This document shows positions 47,393 through 58,915 of a stretch of DNA of 64,000 nucleotides, piece after piece. Made by a program: the position numbers and the translations under genes. The notes beneath the pieces were generated by a model. The model was not told the origin of the DNA. It did not search any database and saw only the letters and a list, made by a program, of their open reading frames with translations. The DNA comes from Xanthomonas sp. DAR 35659 (GTDB lineage: Bacteria; Pseudomonadota; Gammaproteobacteria; Xanthomonadales; Xanthomonadaceae): the NCBI RefSeq assembly GCF_041242975.1, contig NZ_CP162488.1, positions 2,222,001-2,286,000 on the forward strand, in the 5' to 3' direction. Positions within the stretch are counted from its first letter, which is position 1; the number at the start of each line of letters is the position of its first letter.

Positions 47393-48163
47393 TCACCACG
47401 CGTAGTGGGTGAGCACCAGTTGCGGATCTAGGTCCAGCCGCGCGAAGCCGATCACGCAGACCTGTCCGGCGACGAACTGGGCGCAAAGCGTTTCGGTCAA
47501 GCGCAGGTGCAGACGCTGCTGCGCCAGGTCGATCGCGCAGACGCGGGCGGCGGCGAAGTCGAAATAGCGTCCGACCACGCCGAACGCGGCCTTGAACAGG
47601 CTTTCCTTGGCCGAGAACAGGGCGGTCAGCAGCGCGTCGTACGGCCACTGCGCATCGGCGGCCGTCGTCAGCAGCGCGGCCTCCGCGGCGTCGATCGCCA
47701 CGTCCAGCACCGCCTCGCGCGCGGCGGGCGCGAGCAGCCGCTCCAGGTCGATGCCGATGCCCTGGCCCCGGTCGCCGGCCAGCGCCAGCGCCGCGGCGCA
47801 GCCGTCGCTGTGGGAGATGCTGCCCAGGCTGCCGGGCGGCCAGCACGGCTGGCGCGAGGCGCCGATCGCGATCTCGGCTTGCGCCCGCGCCGGCCCGAGC
47901 GCCTCGCCCAGCGCCAGGCGCGCGGCCAGGCGCCCGAACAGGAATTCGGCCTGGCGCTTGCGCACGCTGCGCGCCACGCTGTCCGGGCAGGCGATCGCCG
48001 CCGCGGCGAAGGCCCGCGCATCGAAGCGCGTGGCATCGAAGGCCAGCACGTAGAGCGGCGTGGCGACGCCGAGCAGATAGCGCCGTGCTCCCCGCGACGC
48101 GGCGGCGACCGCCGGCGGCAGGTCCAGTCGCAGCGGCTGGCCGATCAATGGGGCGGTCTTCAC
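47393..48163 (-). CDS. 4'-phosphopantetheinyl transferase
   Basis: A 256-residue enzyme of the EntD/Sfp superfamily that adds the phosphopantetheine arm from CoA to carrier proteins of polyketide, peptide or siderophore synthases. The metal/CoA motifs are GQGIGIDLERLL (about 128) and ALFSAKESLFKAAFG (about 175), with SISHSDGCAAAL before them. GTG 48163 (V K T A P L I G Q) is chosen because the frame upstream runs into low-quality sequence. No carrier-protein or synthase gene is nearby, so it serves partners elsewhere. Confidence 0.87.
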   Translation of the reverse strand: MKTAPLIGQPLRLDLPPAVAAASRGARRYLLGVATPLYVLAFDATRFDARAFAAAAIACPDSVARSVRKRQAEFLFGRLAARLALGEALGPARAQAEIAIGASRQPCWPPGSLGSISHSDGCAAALALAGDRGQGIGIDLERLLAPAAREAVLDVAIDAAEAALLTTAADAQWPYDALLTALFSAKESLFKAAFGVVGRYFDFAAARVCAIDLAQQRLHLRLTETLCAQFVAGQVCVIGFARLDLDPQLVLTHYAW

Positions 48164-48415
48164 TGTGCGCCTTTGGCGCCGATGGCGCGTAGCGGCGCCT
48201 CGGAAAGCACTGGCGCAGTCGGGCGCCGCCAGGCCCGTCCCGGGCCGGGCTTGGCGGTGGCGCCGACGAGCGGCCGCGCCCAGGCGCCCGCGGCGCGTGG
48301 GGTGGCAGACAGGTGCGGAAGGTTCGGGGGGCGGGCGTTCACCCGGCCAGTGTCGCAAAACCCGCACTTGCTCGGCACCGCCACCGCCGCGGGGGAGGGC
48401 GCAAGGTGTCCGGCC

Positions 48416-48444
48416 TTGCGGCGCGGTCCCCGCACTGCCATACT
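48416..48444 (+). promoter_or_regulatory. promoter of the rpsF-rpsR-rplI operon
   Basis: TTGCGG (48416-48421), 17 bases, CATACT (48439-48444). The start near 48451 gives a leader of about 100 bases. The remainder of the 389-base gap from 48164 shows nothing else. Confidence 0.5.
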
Positions 48445-48449
48445 TTCCG

Positions 48450-48552
48450 GCTTCCTGTGCCCGTCGTGGCAGGAACCCTTGCTCCACCGCACCCGTCCCG
48501 GGCTCGCGGGGGGCTGTCCGGCCCTCGGGCCACATCCGAAAGGTATACCCAC
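48450..48552 (+). promoter_or_regulatory. rpsF leader, possible S6:S18 control element
   Basis: The leader holds CCACCGCACCCGTCCCGGGC and a G-rich stretch that can pair, plus CCGGCCCTCGGG, before the ribosome-binding site AAAGG. S6-S18 operons in many bacteria carry a leader with an exposed CACCG-type bulge bound by S6:S18. Position and motif fit loosely; structure was not computed. Confidence 0.25.
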
Positions 48553-48987
48553 ATGAGTCGTCATTACGAAATCGTGTTCCTGGTCCATCCGGACCAGAGC
48601 GAGCAGGTCCCGGCCATGATCGAGCGCTACAAGTCGCTGGTCGAGAACGGCAGCGGCACCATCCACCGCCTGGAAGACTGGGGCCGCCGCCAGCTGGCGT
48701 ACCCGATCCAGAACCTGGTGAAGGCGCACTACGTCATGCTGAACATCGAAGTCGACCAGGCCATCCTGGCCGAGCTGGTCGAGAGCTTCCGCTTCAACGA
48801 CGCCGTGCTGCGCCACCTGGTGATCAAGCGCGACGGCGCCGACACCGAGCAGTCGCTGATCATGAAGAGCAAGGACGAGAAGGGCGACAAGCCCGAGCGC
48901 AGTGAGCGCCGTCGCCGCGACGACGAGGAAGGCGAAGCGCCTGCCGCCGCCACCGATACCGACGGCGACGCCGCCGAAGCCGCCTAA
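48553..48987 (+). CDS. rpsF: 30S ribosomal protein S6
   Basis: A 144-residue S6 protein binding 16S rRNA as a pair with S18. [40 protein letters not shown] and [20 protein letters not shown] are typical. The C-terminal 40 residues are a charged tail ([18 protein letters not shown]) that is longer than in E. coli before its glutamate additions. First gene of the operon; rpsR follows after 11 bases. Confidence 0.98.
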   Translation: MSRHYEIVFLVHPDQSEQVPAMIERYKSLVENGSGTIHRLEDWGRRQLAYPIQNLVKAHYVMLNIEVDQAILAELVESFRFNDAVLRHLVIKRDGADTEQSLIMKSKDEKGDKPERSERRRRDDEEGEAPAAATDTDGDAAEAA

Positions 48988-48998
48988 GGAGCACTGCC

Positions 48999-49229
48999 AT
49001 GTCCAAGTTCTTCCGTCGTCGCAAGTTCTGCAAGTTCACCGCCGAGGGCGTCAAGGAGATCGATTACAAGGATCTCAACACCCTGCGCCAGTACCTCACC
49101 GAGAACGGCAAGATCGTGCCGAGCCGCGTGACCGGCACCAAGTCCAAGTACCAGCGCCAGCTGGCCACGGCGGTCAAGCGCGCGCGTTTCCTCGCGCTGA
49201 TCCCGTACACGGACAACCACGACGTTTAA
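48999..49229 (+). CDS. rpsR: 30S ribosomal protein S18
   Basis: A 76-residue basic S18 protein ([20 protein letters not shown], then [20 protein letters not shown] and [20 protein letters not shown]). It pairs with S6 on the platform of the small subunit. The gap of 192 bases to rplI contains a GCCCGCACC/GGTGCGGGC hairpin (49254-49275) and one copy of the dispersed repeat. Confidence 0.98.
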   Translation: MSKFFRRRKFCKFTAEGVKEIDYKDLNTLRQYLTENGKIVPSRVTGTKSKYQRQLATAVKRARFLALIPYTDNHDV

Positions 49230-49322
49230 TTCCGGGTCTCCCGGCATGTAATGGCCCGCACCTCCCGGTGCGGGCATTCGAACGAAGTCTGGCGATTGAA
49301 GAGTGCGGTGCGGTCGGGACGC

Positions 49323-49352
49323 GATTCCCGATTCCCGTTTCCCGATTCCCGG
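49323..49352. repeat. dispersed G-rich repeat arm inside the ribosomal protein operon
   Basis: GATTCCCGATTCCCGTTTCC-type reverse arm between rpsR and rplI, 70 bases before the rplI start, followed by GGCTTCTCC. Confidence 0.85.
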
Positions 49353-49421
49353 CTTCTCCTATTCGGACAGCACCCGTTGCGGCGGCCACGTGCCGACGCT
49401 AACGAATAACGGAGCAAGACC

Positions 49422-49871
49422 ATGCAACTGATTCTTCTGCAGAAAGTGACCAACCTGGGCGGCCTCGGCGACAAGGTCGACGTCAAGCCGGGCTACGGCC
49501 GCAACTACCTGGTGCCGCAGGGCAAGGCCGTGCCGGCCACCGCCGCCAACATCGCCGAGTTCGAAGCCAAGCGCGCCGAGTACGAAGCCAAGGCCAAGTC
49601 GATCCACGATGACGCGCAGGCCCGTGCCGCCAAGCTGGAAGGCGCCAGCGTGACCATCAAGGCCAACGCGTCCACCGAAGGCAAGCTGTACGGCTCGGTA
49701 GGCCCGCGCGACATCGCCGAGGCCTTCACCGCCGCCGGCCTGCCGCTGGAAAAGGGCGAAGTGGTGCTGGGCGAAGGCGCGTTCCGCAACATCGGCGAGT
49801 ACGACGTGCTGGTGCGCCTGCATGCCGACGTCGAGACCTCGGTCAAGGTCGTGGTCGAAGCCGACGCCTGA
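49422..49871 (+). CDS. rplI: 50S ribosomal protein L9
   Basis: A 149-residue L9 protein: N-terminal rRNA-binding domain with [32 protein letters not shown] (N-terminal parts), long connecting helix ([20 protein letters not shown]) and C-terminal domain ([20 protein letters not shown]). Full length. A ribosome-binding GGAG precedes the ATG by 8 bases. Confidence 0.98.
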   Translation: MQLILLQKVTNLGGLGDKVDVKPGYGRNYLVPQGKAVPATAANIAEFEAKRAEYEAKAKSIHDDAQARAAKLEGASVTIKANASTEGKLYGSVGPRDIAEAFTAAGLPLEKGEVVLGEGAFRNIGEYDVLVRLHADVETSVKVVVEADA

Positions 49872-49894
49872 TCCTCGGCGTCGTACGCTGTACC

Positions 49895-49922
49895 GAAACG
49901 GGCGCCGCAAGGTGCCCGTTTC
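49895..49922 (+). terminator. terminator-like hairpin after rplI
   Basis: GAAACGGGC (49895-49903) pairs with GCCCGTTTC (49914-49922), 10-base loop, followed by GTTTG. The next 179 bases up to smc hold a possible -10 (TATACT, 49970-49975) and no gene. Confidence 0.65.
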
Positions 49923-50101
49923 GTTTGCGGCGCGCGGCCCCGGCGCCCGCCATGGCCGTTATACTCACCGGTTCGTGCCTGTTTCCTGTCCGGCGATCGT
50001 AGTCGTATCAAGGGGTTGGAGGCGGGACTTCACCTGGATATTCATTAGCGGCAGCGCGTGCCGGCCTGCCGGCCGCGCGCCTGCCATGGATTGCCCGACC
50101 C

Positions 50102-53100
50102 ATGCGCCTGTCGACCATCAAGCTGTCCGGCTTCAAGTCCTTCGTCGATCCGACCACGCTGCACCTGCCGACCAACATGACCGGCATCGTCGGTCCGAAC
50201 GGCTGCGGCAAGTCGAACATCATCGACGCGGTGCGCTGGGTGATGGGCGAAAGCTCGGCCAGCCGCCTGCGCGGCGACTCGCTGACCGACGTGATCTTCT
50301 CCGGCTCCTCGGCGCGCAAGCCGGTGTCGCAGGCCACGGTCGAACTGATCTTCGACAACTCCGACCACACCATTTCCGGCGAGTACGCGGCGTTCAACGA
50401 GATCTCGGTCAAGCGCCAGGTCAGCCGCGACGGCAGCAGCAGCTACTACCTCAACGGCACCAAGTGCCGGCGCCGCGACATCACAGACCTGTTCCTGGGC
50501 ACCGGCCTGGGCCCGCGCAGCTACTCGATCATCGAGCAGGGCATGATCAGCCAGATCATCGAGGCGCGCCCGGAGGACCTGCGCGTGTACTTGGAGGAGG
50601 CTGCCGGCATCTCCAAGTACAAGGAGCGGCGCAAGGAGACCGAGACCCGCATCCGCCATACCCGCGAGAACCTGGAACGCCTGGGCGATTTGCGCGAGGA
50701 GATCGGCAAGCAGCTCGAACACCTCAAGCGCCAGGCGCGCCAGGCCGAGCAGTACCAGGCGCTGCAGGAGGAACGGCGGATCAAGGACGCGCAATGGAAG
50801 GCGCTGGAATACCGCGGCCTGGACGGACGCCTGCAGGGCCTGCGCGAGGCGCTGGGCCAGGAAGAGACGCGGCTGCAGCAGTTCATCGCCGAACAGCGCG
50901 ATGCCGAGGCGCGGATCGAGACCGGCCGCGTGCGCCGCGAGGAAGCCGCCGAGGCGCTGAGCAAGGCCCAGGCCGAGGTCTACCAGGTCGGCAGCACCCT
51001 GGCCCGCATCGAGCAGCAGATCCAGCACCAGCGCGACCTGTCGCAGCGCCTGCACAAGGCGCGCGACGAGGCGCAGCTGGCGCTGGCCGAACTCGGCCAG
51101 CACATCAGCGGCGACGAGGCCAAGCTGGCGCTGCTGCGCGAATCGGTGGACGTGGCCGGGCCGCAGCTGGAGGAATTGCAGGAAGACAACGAATTCAAGC
51201 AGGAAGCGCTGCGCGAGGCCGAGGCGCGCCTGGCCGACTGGCAGCAGCGCTGGGAATCGCATCAGCGCAACACCGCCGAGGCCTCGCGCGCCGGCGAAGT
51301 CGAGCGCACCCGCGTCGACTACCTGGACCGGCAGTCGCTGGAGGCCGAGCGCCGCCGCGAGGCGCTGGTCGCCGAGCGCGCCGGGCTGGATCTGGACGCG
51401 CTGGCCGCCGCGTTCGAGCAGATCGAACTGCAGCACGAGACCCAGCGCGCCGCGCTGGATGGCCTCAACGAGCAGGTCGAGACCCGCAAGCAGGCGGTGG
51501 TGGCGCTGCAGGAGCAGCAGCGCGGCGCGCAGGCCGAACTGGCCGAGGTGCGCAAGCAGGCGCAGGCCGCGCGTGGCCGGCTGTCGTCGCTGGAAACCCT
51601 GCAGCAGGCCGCGCTTGGCCAGGAGCAGGGCGCCGCGGTGGCCTGGCTGAAGGCGCGCGGGCTGGACTCGGCGGCGCGCGTGGGCGAGCGCATCAGGGTG
51701 GAGAGCGGCTGGGAGAACGCGGTCGAAGGCGCGCTCGGGCAACTGATCGAAGGCGTGCTGGTCGATGCGCCGGAAACCCTGGTCGATGCGCTGGGCGAAC
51801 TCGGCGAAGGCCGCATCGCGCTGGTCAGTGGCGCCGAGGCGGCCGGCGATTTCGCGCCGACCTCGCTGGCTGCCAAGGTGCAGGGGCCGATCGCGATCCG
51901 CCGGCTGCTGGCGCGGCTGCACGTGGCCGAGGATCTGGCCACCGCGCGCGCCTTGCTGCCGCAGCTGGGCGAGGGCGATTCCATCGTCACCCGCGATGGC
52001 GCGCGCCTGGGCGAGGGCTGGCTGCGCGTGTCGCGCTCCGGCGCGGCCAAGCAGGGCGCGCTGCTGCGCGAACGCGAGATCCAGACCCTGCGCGGCCAGA
52101 TCGACGCGCTGCAGGAGCGCGAGGCGGAACTGGAACAGCGCCTGGCGAATCTGCGCGAGCAATCGCTGGCCGCCGAACAGCAACGCGAGGAAGCGCAGCG
52201 CCAGTTGTACCAGGCGCACCGCAGCGTGTCCGAGCTGGCCGGGCAATTGCAGAGCCAGCAGGGCAAGGTCGACGCCGCGCGCACCCGCATCGAGCGCATC
52301 GAGGCGGAGATCGCGCAGTTGCTGGAGACCCTGGACAGCAGCCGCGAGCAGGCGCGCGAGGCGCGCTCCAAGCTGGAGGACGCGGTCACCAGCATGGGCG
52401 ACCTGGAGTCGGTGCGGCACGCGCTGGAAAGCGAACGCCGCCAGCTCACCGAGGCGCGCGACCTGGCCCGCGACGCCGCGCGGCGGGTGCGCGAGGCGGC
52501 GCACGCGCTGGCCCTGACCCTGGAGTCGCAGCGCGCGCAGATCGCCTCGCTGAGCCAGGCGTTGGAGCGCATGGGCAACCAGCGCGGGCAACTGGATACG
52601 CGCCTGGGCGAACTCAGCGCGCAGTTGAGCGAAGGCGACTCGCCCGTGGTCGCGCTGGAAGCCGAACACCAGGCGGCGCTCAGCGAACGCGTGCGCACCG
52701 ACCGCGTGCTCGGCGAGGCGCGCACGCTGCTGGACGGCATCGACCACGAACTGCGCGCGCTGGAGCAGACCCGCCAGCAACGCGACGAACAGGCGCTGGC
52801 GCAGCGCGAGCGCATCGCCCAGCGCCGCCTCGACCAGCAGGCGCTGGTGCTCAGCGCCGAGCAACTGTCGGCGGCGGTGGTCAAGGCCGGCTTCGTGCTC
52901 GAGGACGTCATCAACGGCCTGCCCGAGCAGGCCGATCCGGCCGAATGGGAACAGGCGGTGCAGCAGATCGACGCGCGCATGCGCCGGCTGGAGCCTGTCA
53001 ACCTGGCGGCGATCAGCGAGTACGGCGAGGCCGCGCAGCGCGCCGAGTACCTGGAAGCGCAGGACGTGGACCTCAACACCGCGCTGGAGACCCTGGAGGA

Positions 53101-53605
53101 CGCCATCCGCAAGATCGACCGCGAGACCCGCGGCCGCTTCAAGGACACCTTCGACCGGGTCAATTCCGGCGTGCAGGCGCTGTATCCGCGCCTGTTCGGC
53201 GGCGGCCACGCCTACCTGGAACTGACCGGCGAGGACCTGCTCGACACCGGCGTGGCGATCATGGCGCGGCCGCCGGGCAAGCGCGTGTCCAGCATCTCGC
53301 TGCTGTCCGGCGGCGAGAAGGCGATGACCGCGGTGGCGCTGGTGTTCGCGATCTTCCAGCTCAACCCGGCGCCGTTCTGCCTGCTCGACGAGGTCGACGC
53401 GCCGCTGGACGAGGCCAACGTCGGCCGCCTGGCGGCGATGGTGCGGGAAATGAGCGAGAAGGTGCAGTTCCTGTTCGTCAGCCACAACAAGGCGACGATG
53501 GAAGCGGCGCATCAGCTCAGCGGCGTCACCATGCGCGAGCCCGGCGTCAGCCGCCTGGTCAGCGTGGACCTCGAGGAAGCTGCGCGTTTGGCGGGCGCGG
53601 CCTGA
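50102..53605 (+). CDS. smc: chromosome segregation protein SMC
   Basis: A 1167-residue SMC ATPase that with ScpAB organises and helps separate chromosomes. Walker A GPNGCGKSNIIDAV at about 32, long coiled coil from 165, hinge around 520-670 (VESGWENAVEGALGQLIEGV; SGAEAAGDFAPTSLAAKVQG), second coiled coil to about 1000, then the C-motif LLSGGEKAMTAVALVFAIF and Walker B PFCLLDEVDAPLDEANVGRL. Full length. The start ATG 50102 is the conserved MRLSTIKLSGFKSFVDPTT. Xanthomonads use SMC rather than MukB. The zipA gene follows after 58 bases. Confidence 0.97.
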   Translation: MRLSTIKLSGFKSFVDPTTLHLPTNMTGIVGPNGCGKSNIIDAVRWVMGESSASRLRGDSLTDVIFSGSSARKPVSQATVELIFDNSDHTISGEYAAFNEISVKRQVSRDGSSSYYLNGTKCRRRDITDLFLGTGLGPRSYSIIEQGMISQIIEARPEDLRVYLEEAAGISKYKERRKETETRIRHTRENLERLGDLREEIGKQLEHLKRQARQAEQYQALQEERRIKDAQWKALEYRGLDGRLQGLREALGQEETRLQQFIAEQRDAEARIETGRVRREEAAEALSKAQAEVYQVGSTLARIEQQIQHQRDLSQRLHKARDEAQLALAELGQHISGDEAKLALLRESVDVAGPQLEELQEDNEFKQEALREAEARLADWQQRWESHQRNTAEASRAGEVERTRVDYLDRQSLEAERRREALVAERAGLDLDALAAAFEQIELQHETQRAALDGLNEQVETRKQAVVALQEQQRGAQAELAEVRKQAQAARGRLSSLETLQQAALGQEQGAAVAWLKARGLDSAARVGERIRVESGWENAVEGALGQLIEGVLVDAPETLVDALGELGEGRIALVSGAEAAGDFAPTSLAAKVQGPIAIRRLLARLHVAEDLATARALLPQLGEGDSIVTRDGARLGEGWLRVSRSGAAKQGALLREREIQTLRGQIDALQEREAELEQRLANLREQSLAAEQQREEAQRQLYQAHRSVSELAGQLQSQQGKVDAARTRIERIEAEIAQLLETLDSSREQAREARSKLEDAVTSMGDLESVRHALESERRQLTEARDLARDAARRVREAAHALALTLESQRAQIASLSQALERMGNQRGQLDTRLGELSAQLSEGDSPVVALEAEHQAALSERVRTDRVLGEARTLLDGIDHELRALEQTRQQRDEQALAQRERIAQRRLDQQALVLSAEQLSAAVVKAGFVLEDVINGLPEQADPAEWEQAVQQIDARMRRLEPVNLAAISEYGEAAQRAEYLEAQDVDLNTALETLEDAIRKIDRETRGRFKDTFDRVNSGVQALYPRLFGGGHAYLELTGEDLLDTGVAIMARPPGKRVSSISLLSGGEKAMTAVALVFAIFQLNPAPFCLLDEVDAPLDEANVGRLAAMVREMSEKVQFLFVSHNKATMEAAHQLSGVTMREPGVSRLVSVDLEEAARLAGAA

Positions 53606-53663
53606 CGTGACATGCTAGATCAGTTGCATTTCCCCTACGCACCCCTGCCGGAGTAACCCCCGA

Positions 53664-54404
53664 ATGTCCGACATGGCAATGCTGCGCATCGGCATCCTCG
53701 CCGCCGGTCTGCTGTTGATCGCGGCGATCTTCCTGTTCGGCCGCCCGAAGAAACCCACCCAGGGCCGGCGCGTGGACGCGGCCGATCCCGCCGCCGCGCC
53801 GCGTCGCGAACCCTCGCTCGGCGACGCCGCGCTGCCGGCCGACGGCGACAGCGGCGTTGCCGCCGAACAGGATGGCGCCCTGGGCCAACCCGAGCTGGGC
53901 CTGCCCGCCGCCGAATCGGCCACGGCCGACCTCGGCAAGCGGCCGAGCCAGGATTTCGACAAGATCGTCTCGCTGTACGTCGCCGCGCGCGCCGGACAGG
54001 TGCTGCGCGGCGAGGACATCGTCGTCGCCGCGGAAAAGACCGGCCTGGTGTTCGGCCACATGAACGTGTTCCACCGCCTGGTCGAGGGCCATCCCGAGCG
54101 CGGCCCGATCTTCAGCATGGCCAGCATCATGAAGCCGGGTAGCTTCGACATGGCGCACATCCGCGAGATGGAGACCCCGGCGATCGCGTTCTTCCTGACC
54201 CTGCCGGCGCCACTGACCGCGCTCGACGCCTGGGAGAAGATGCTGCCGACCGTGCAGCGCATGGGCGAACTGCTCGACGGCGTGGTCCTGGACGACAGCC
54301 GCAACGCCCTGGGCCGCCAGCGCATCGCGCACATCCGCGACGACCTGCGTGCCTACGACCGCCAGCATCAGGCGCCGCCGTTGACGAAGTCCCCACGCTG
54401 GTAG
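53664..54404 (+). CDS. zipA: cell division protein ZipA
   Basis: A 246-residue inner-membrane protein that tethers FtsZ at the septum. N-terminal membrane helix (MLRIGILAAGLLLIAAIFLF, residues 6-25), a proline/alanine-rich linker (30-95), then the C-terminal FtsZ-binding domain with FDKIVSLYVAARAGQVLRGED, NVFHRLVEGHPERGPIFSMA and MKPGSFDMAHI. The ending DRQHQAPPLTKSPRW overlaps a 23-base hairpin (54390-54412) that includes the TAG stop, and is the start of a tandem duplication. ZipA in gamma-proteobacteria is commonly placed between smc and ligA, as here. Confidence 0.95.
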   Translation: MSDMAMLRIGILAAGLLLIAAIFLFGRPKKPTQGRRVDAADPAAAPRREPSLGDAALPADGDSGVAAEQDGALGQPELGLPAAESATADLGKRPSQDFDKIVSLYVAARAGQVLRGEDIVVAAEKTGLVFGHMNVFHRLVEGHPERGPIFSMASIMKPGSFDMAHIREMETPAIAFFLTLPAPLTALDAWEKMLPTVQRMGELLDGVVLDDSRNALGRQRIAHIRDDLRAYDRQHQAPPLTKSPRW

Positions 54405-54873
54405 CGTGGGGACGGGAATGGGGAGTCGGGAATGGGGAATCGTAAAAGCGGCTCCCCGGCGCTGATCGTCCGCCGCGCTTTTCCCTTCTCCCTGCGGGAG
54501 AAGGTGCCCCGCAGGGGCGGATGAGGGTACGACAGCCGCGGACGCAAGAAGCCTCCGCTTGGCTTGCCAATCTCCACTCCTAGGCGCGCTGAAGCCGGGA
54601 CAGAGAATCTGCGTGCCTACGACCGGCAGCATCAGGCGCCGCCGTTTACGAAGTCCCCACGCTGGTAGCGTGGGGCCGGGAATGGGGAGTCGGGAATGGG
54701 GAATCGTAAAAGCGGCTCCCCGGCGCTGATCGTCCGCCGCGCTTTTCCCTTCTCCCTGCGGGAGAAGGTGCCCCGCAGGGGCGGATGAGGGTACGACAGC
54801 CGCGGACGCAGGAAGCCTCCGCTTGGCTTGCCAATCTCCACTCCCAGGCGCGCTGAAGCCGGGACAGAGAATC
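54346..54873. repeat. 264-bp tandem duplication including the zipA 3' end
   Basis: Copy 1 54346-54609 and copy 2 54610-54873 differ at about five positions by eye. Each holds the last 19 codons of zipA (copy 2: AYDRQHQAPPFTKSPRW then TAG, without a gene in front), the hairpin around the stop, one arm of the G-rich dispersed repeat (54414-54442 and 54678-54706), and a hairpin CCTTCTCCC/GGGAGAAGG (54484-54504 and +264). Together with 54874-54970 this fills the 566-base gap to the next gene. Confidence 0.97.
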
Positions 54874-54940
54874 GGAAAACCGGAAAGTGGGAAGCCGAAG
54901 GAAGGCTGGCCAGCGTGACCCGCACGGAACCCGCCTTCAC

Positions 54941-54969
54941 GATTCCCCATTCTCCATTCCCAATTCCCA
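54941..54969. repeat. dispersed G-rich repeat, reverse arm
   Basis: GATTCCCCATTCTCCATTCC-type arm ending next to the TAG stop of the aminotransferase gene; opposite orientation to the arms at 54414 and 54678. Confidence 0.8.
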
Positions 54970-54970
54970 G

Positions 54971-56095
54971 CTACTTACGCGCCTTCAAAAACGCCTCACG
55001 AAACCGCAGCATCTCCGCCTCGGTGCCGACCGTGACGCGGACCAGCTTGGGCCAGATCGGCCAGTTGCGGCCGACCATCACGCCCTGCTTGGCCATCGAC
55101 GCGGCGAAGGCCTTGCCGTCGCGCTTGACGTCGACCATGAAGCAGTTGGACTGCGAGGGCAGGCACTTGTAGCCCTTGCTCTGCAGCCAGGCGATGGTGT
55201 CGTTGCGCACGCGGGCGTTCTCGGCGCGGCGCGTCGGCACCAGTTGCACGTCGCGCAGGCTGGCGATGCCGGCGGCGACCGCGGTCACCGCCACCGGGTT
55301 CTCGCCGAACGCCGCCAGCTTGGTCAGCAATCCCGGCGAGGCCACCGCCAGGCCCAGGCGCAGGCCGGCCATGCCGTACAGTTTGGAGAAGGTGCGCAGC
55401 ACCAGCAGGTCCTGGCGCTGGCCGATCAGGTCGATCACCGAGGGTTGCTCGCTGTAGTGGATGTAGGCCTCGTCCACCAGCAGCACGCTGGAGGCGGGCT
55501 TGTTGGCCAGCAACCACTCGATGTCGGCGCGCGCGGTGATCGAGCCGGTCGGGTTGTTGGGGTTGCACAGGTAGATCAACCCCGCGTTCGGATCGGCGCT
55601 GGCCATGGCCTTGACGTCGTGCCCGCCGTCGGCGCGCAGCGGCACCCGCCGCACCGGTGCGCCGTTGGCGGCGGCGACATCGGCGACCGCCTCGAAGGTC
55701 GGGTCGGCCACCACCACGCCGGCGCGTGCCGAGGTGAAGGCGCGCGCGGCGCGGTTGAGCGGATCGCTGGAGCCGGGATAGACCGCGATGTGGTTGCTGG
55801 GCAACTGATGCTCGCCGGCGAACAGCGCGATCAGGTCGTTGGGCAGCTCGAACAGGTAGCGGCCGGCGCGCGGCAGGATCGCCTGGGCGGCGTCCAGCGC
55901 GGCCGGGGACGGGCCCAGCGGGCATTCGTTGAAGTTCAGATAGACCGGGCCGGCCGCCGGCGCCACCCCGGGCGTCGCGGCGGCCGCGGCCTTGCGCTTG
56001 GCCGCTTCCGCGCCGGGGGCCAGGCCCAATGCCCCGACCGCCAGACCCGAGGTCGCGAGGGAAAGAAAGGAACGACGCGAAACCGGTAGCGACAC
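54971..56095 (-). CDS. Tat-exported aminotransferase (histidinol-phosphate aminotransferase-like)
   Basis: A 374-residue fold-type I PLP enzyme close to HisC. The N-terminus VSLPVSRRSFLSLATSGLAV is a twin-arginine signal (SRRSFL), so it should be folded with its cofactor and sent to the periplasm; this is unusual for HisC. Catalytic features: NFNECPLGPS, YLCNPNNPTGSI (about 185), LLVDEAYIHYS, and the PLP lysine in LRTFSKLYGMAGLRLG. GTG 56095 is chosen, with GGAG 8 bases upstream; the longer open frame to 56293 would hide the Tat signal. Substrate unknown; probably not the biosynthetic HisC. Confidence 0.87.
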   Translation of the reverse strand: MSLPVSRRSFLSLATSGLAVGALGLAPGAEAAKRKAAAAATPGVAPAAGPVYLNFNECPLGPSPAALDAAQAILPRAGRYLFELPNDLIALFAGEHQLPSNHIAVYPGSSDPLNRAARAFTSARAGVVVADPTFEAVADVAAANGAPVRRVPLRADGGHDVKAMASADPNAGLIYLCNPNNPTGSITARADIEWLLANKPASSVLLVDEAYIHYSEQPSVIDLIGQRQDLLVLRTFSKLYGMAGLRLGLAVASPGLLTKLAAFGENPVAVTAVAAGIASLRDVQLVPTRRAENARVRNDTIAWLQSKGYKCLPSQSNCFMVDVKRDGKAFAASMAKQGVMVGRNWPIWPKLVRVTVGTEAEMLRFREAFLKARK

Positions 56096-56148
56096 GGCGA
56101 TGCTCCAGCGAGGACGGGGAGGGGAGCGCAAACCTAACGTTCTCTTAA

Positions 56149-58872
<2,724 letters not shown>

Positions 58873-58915
58873 GCGGCGCGCCGCCCATGCCGCGTCGGTC
58901 GGGCGCAGCGCGGCG

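Noticed and set aside
47292..48535. Longer phosphopantetheinyl transferase frame starting at 48535
   Set aside because: The first 120 residues are unlike the family; the conserved protein begins near the GTG at 48163.
50045..53512. 1155-codon minus-strand frame opposite smc, and a plus-strand frame 49822-53610
   Set aside because: Shadows of smc in other frames; low-complexity composition.
54127..54834. Pair of similar minus-strand frames in 54.1-54.8 kb as duplicated genes
   Set aside because: They arise from the 264-bp tandem duplication of non-coding sequence and have no conserved features.
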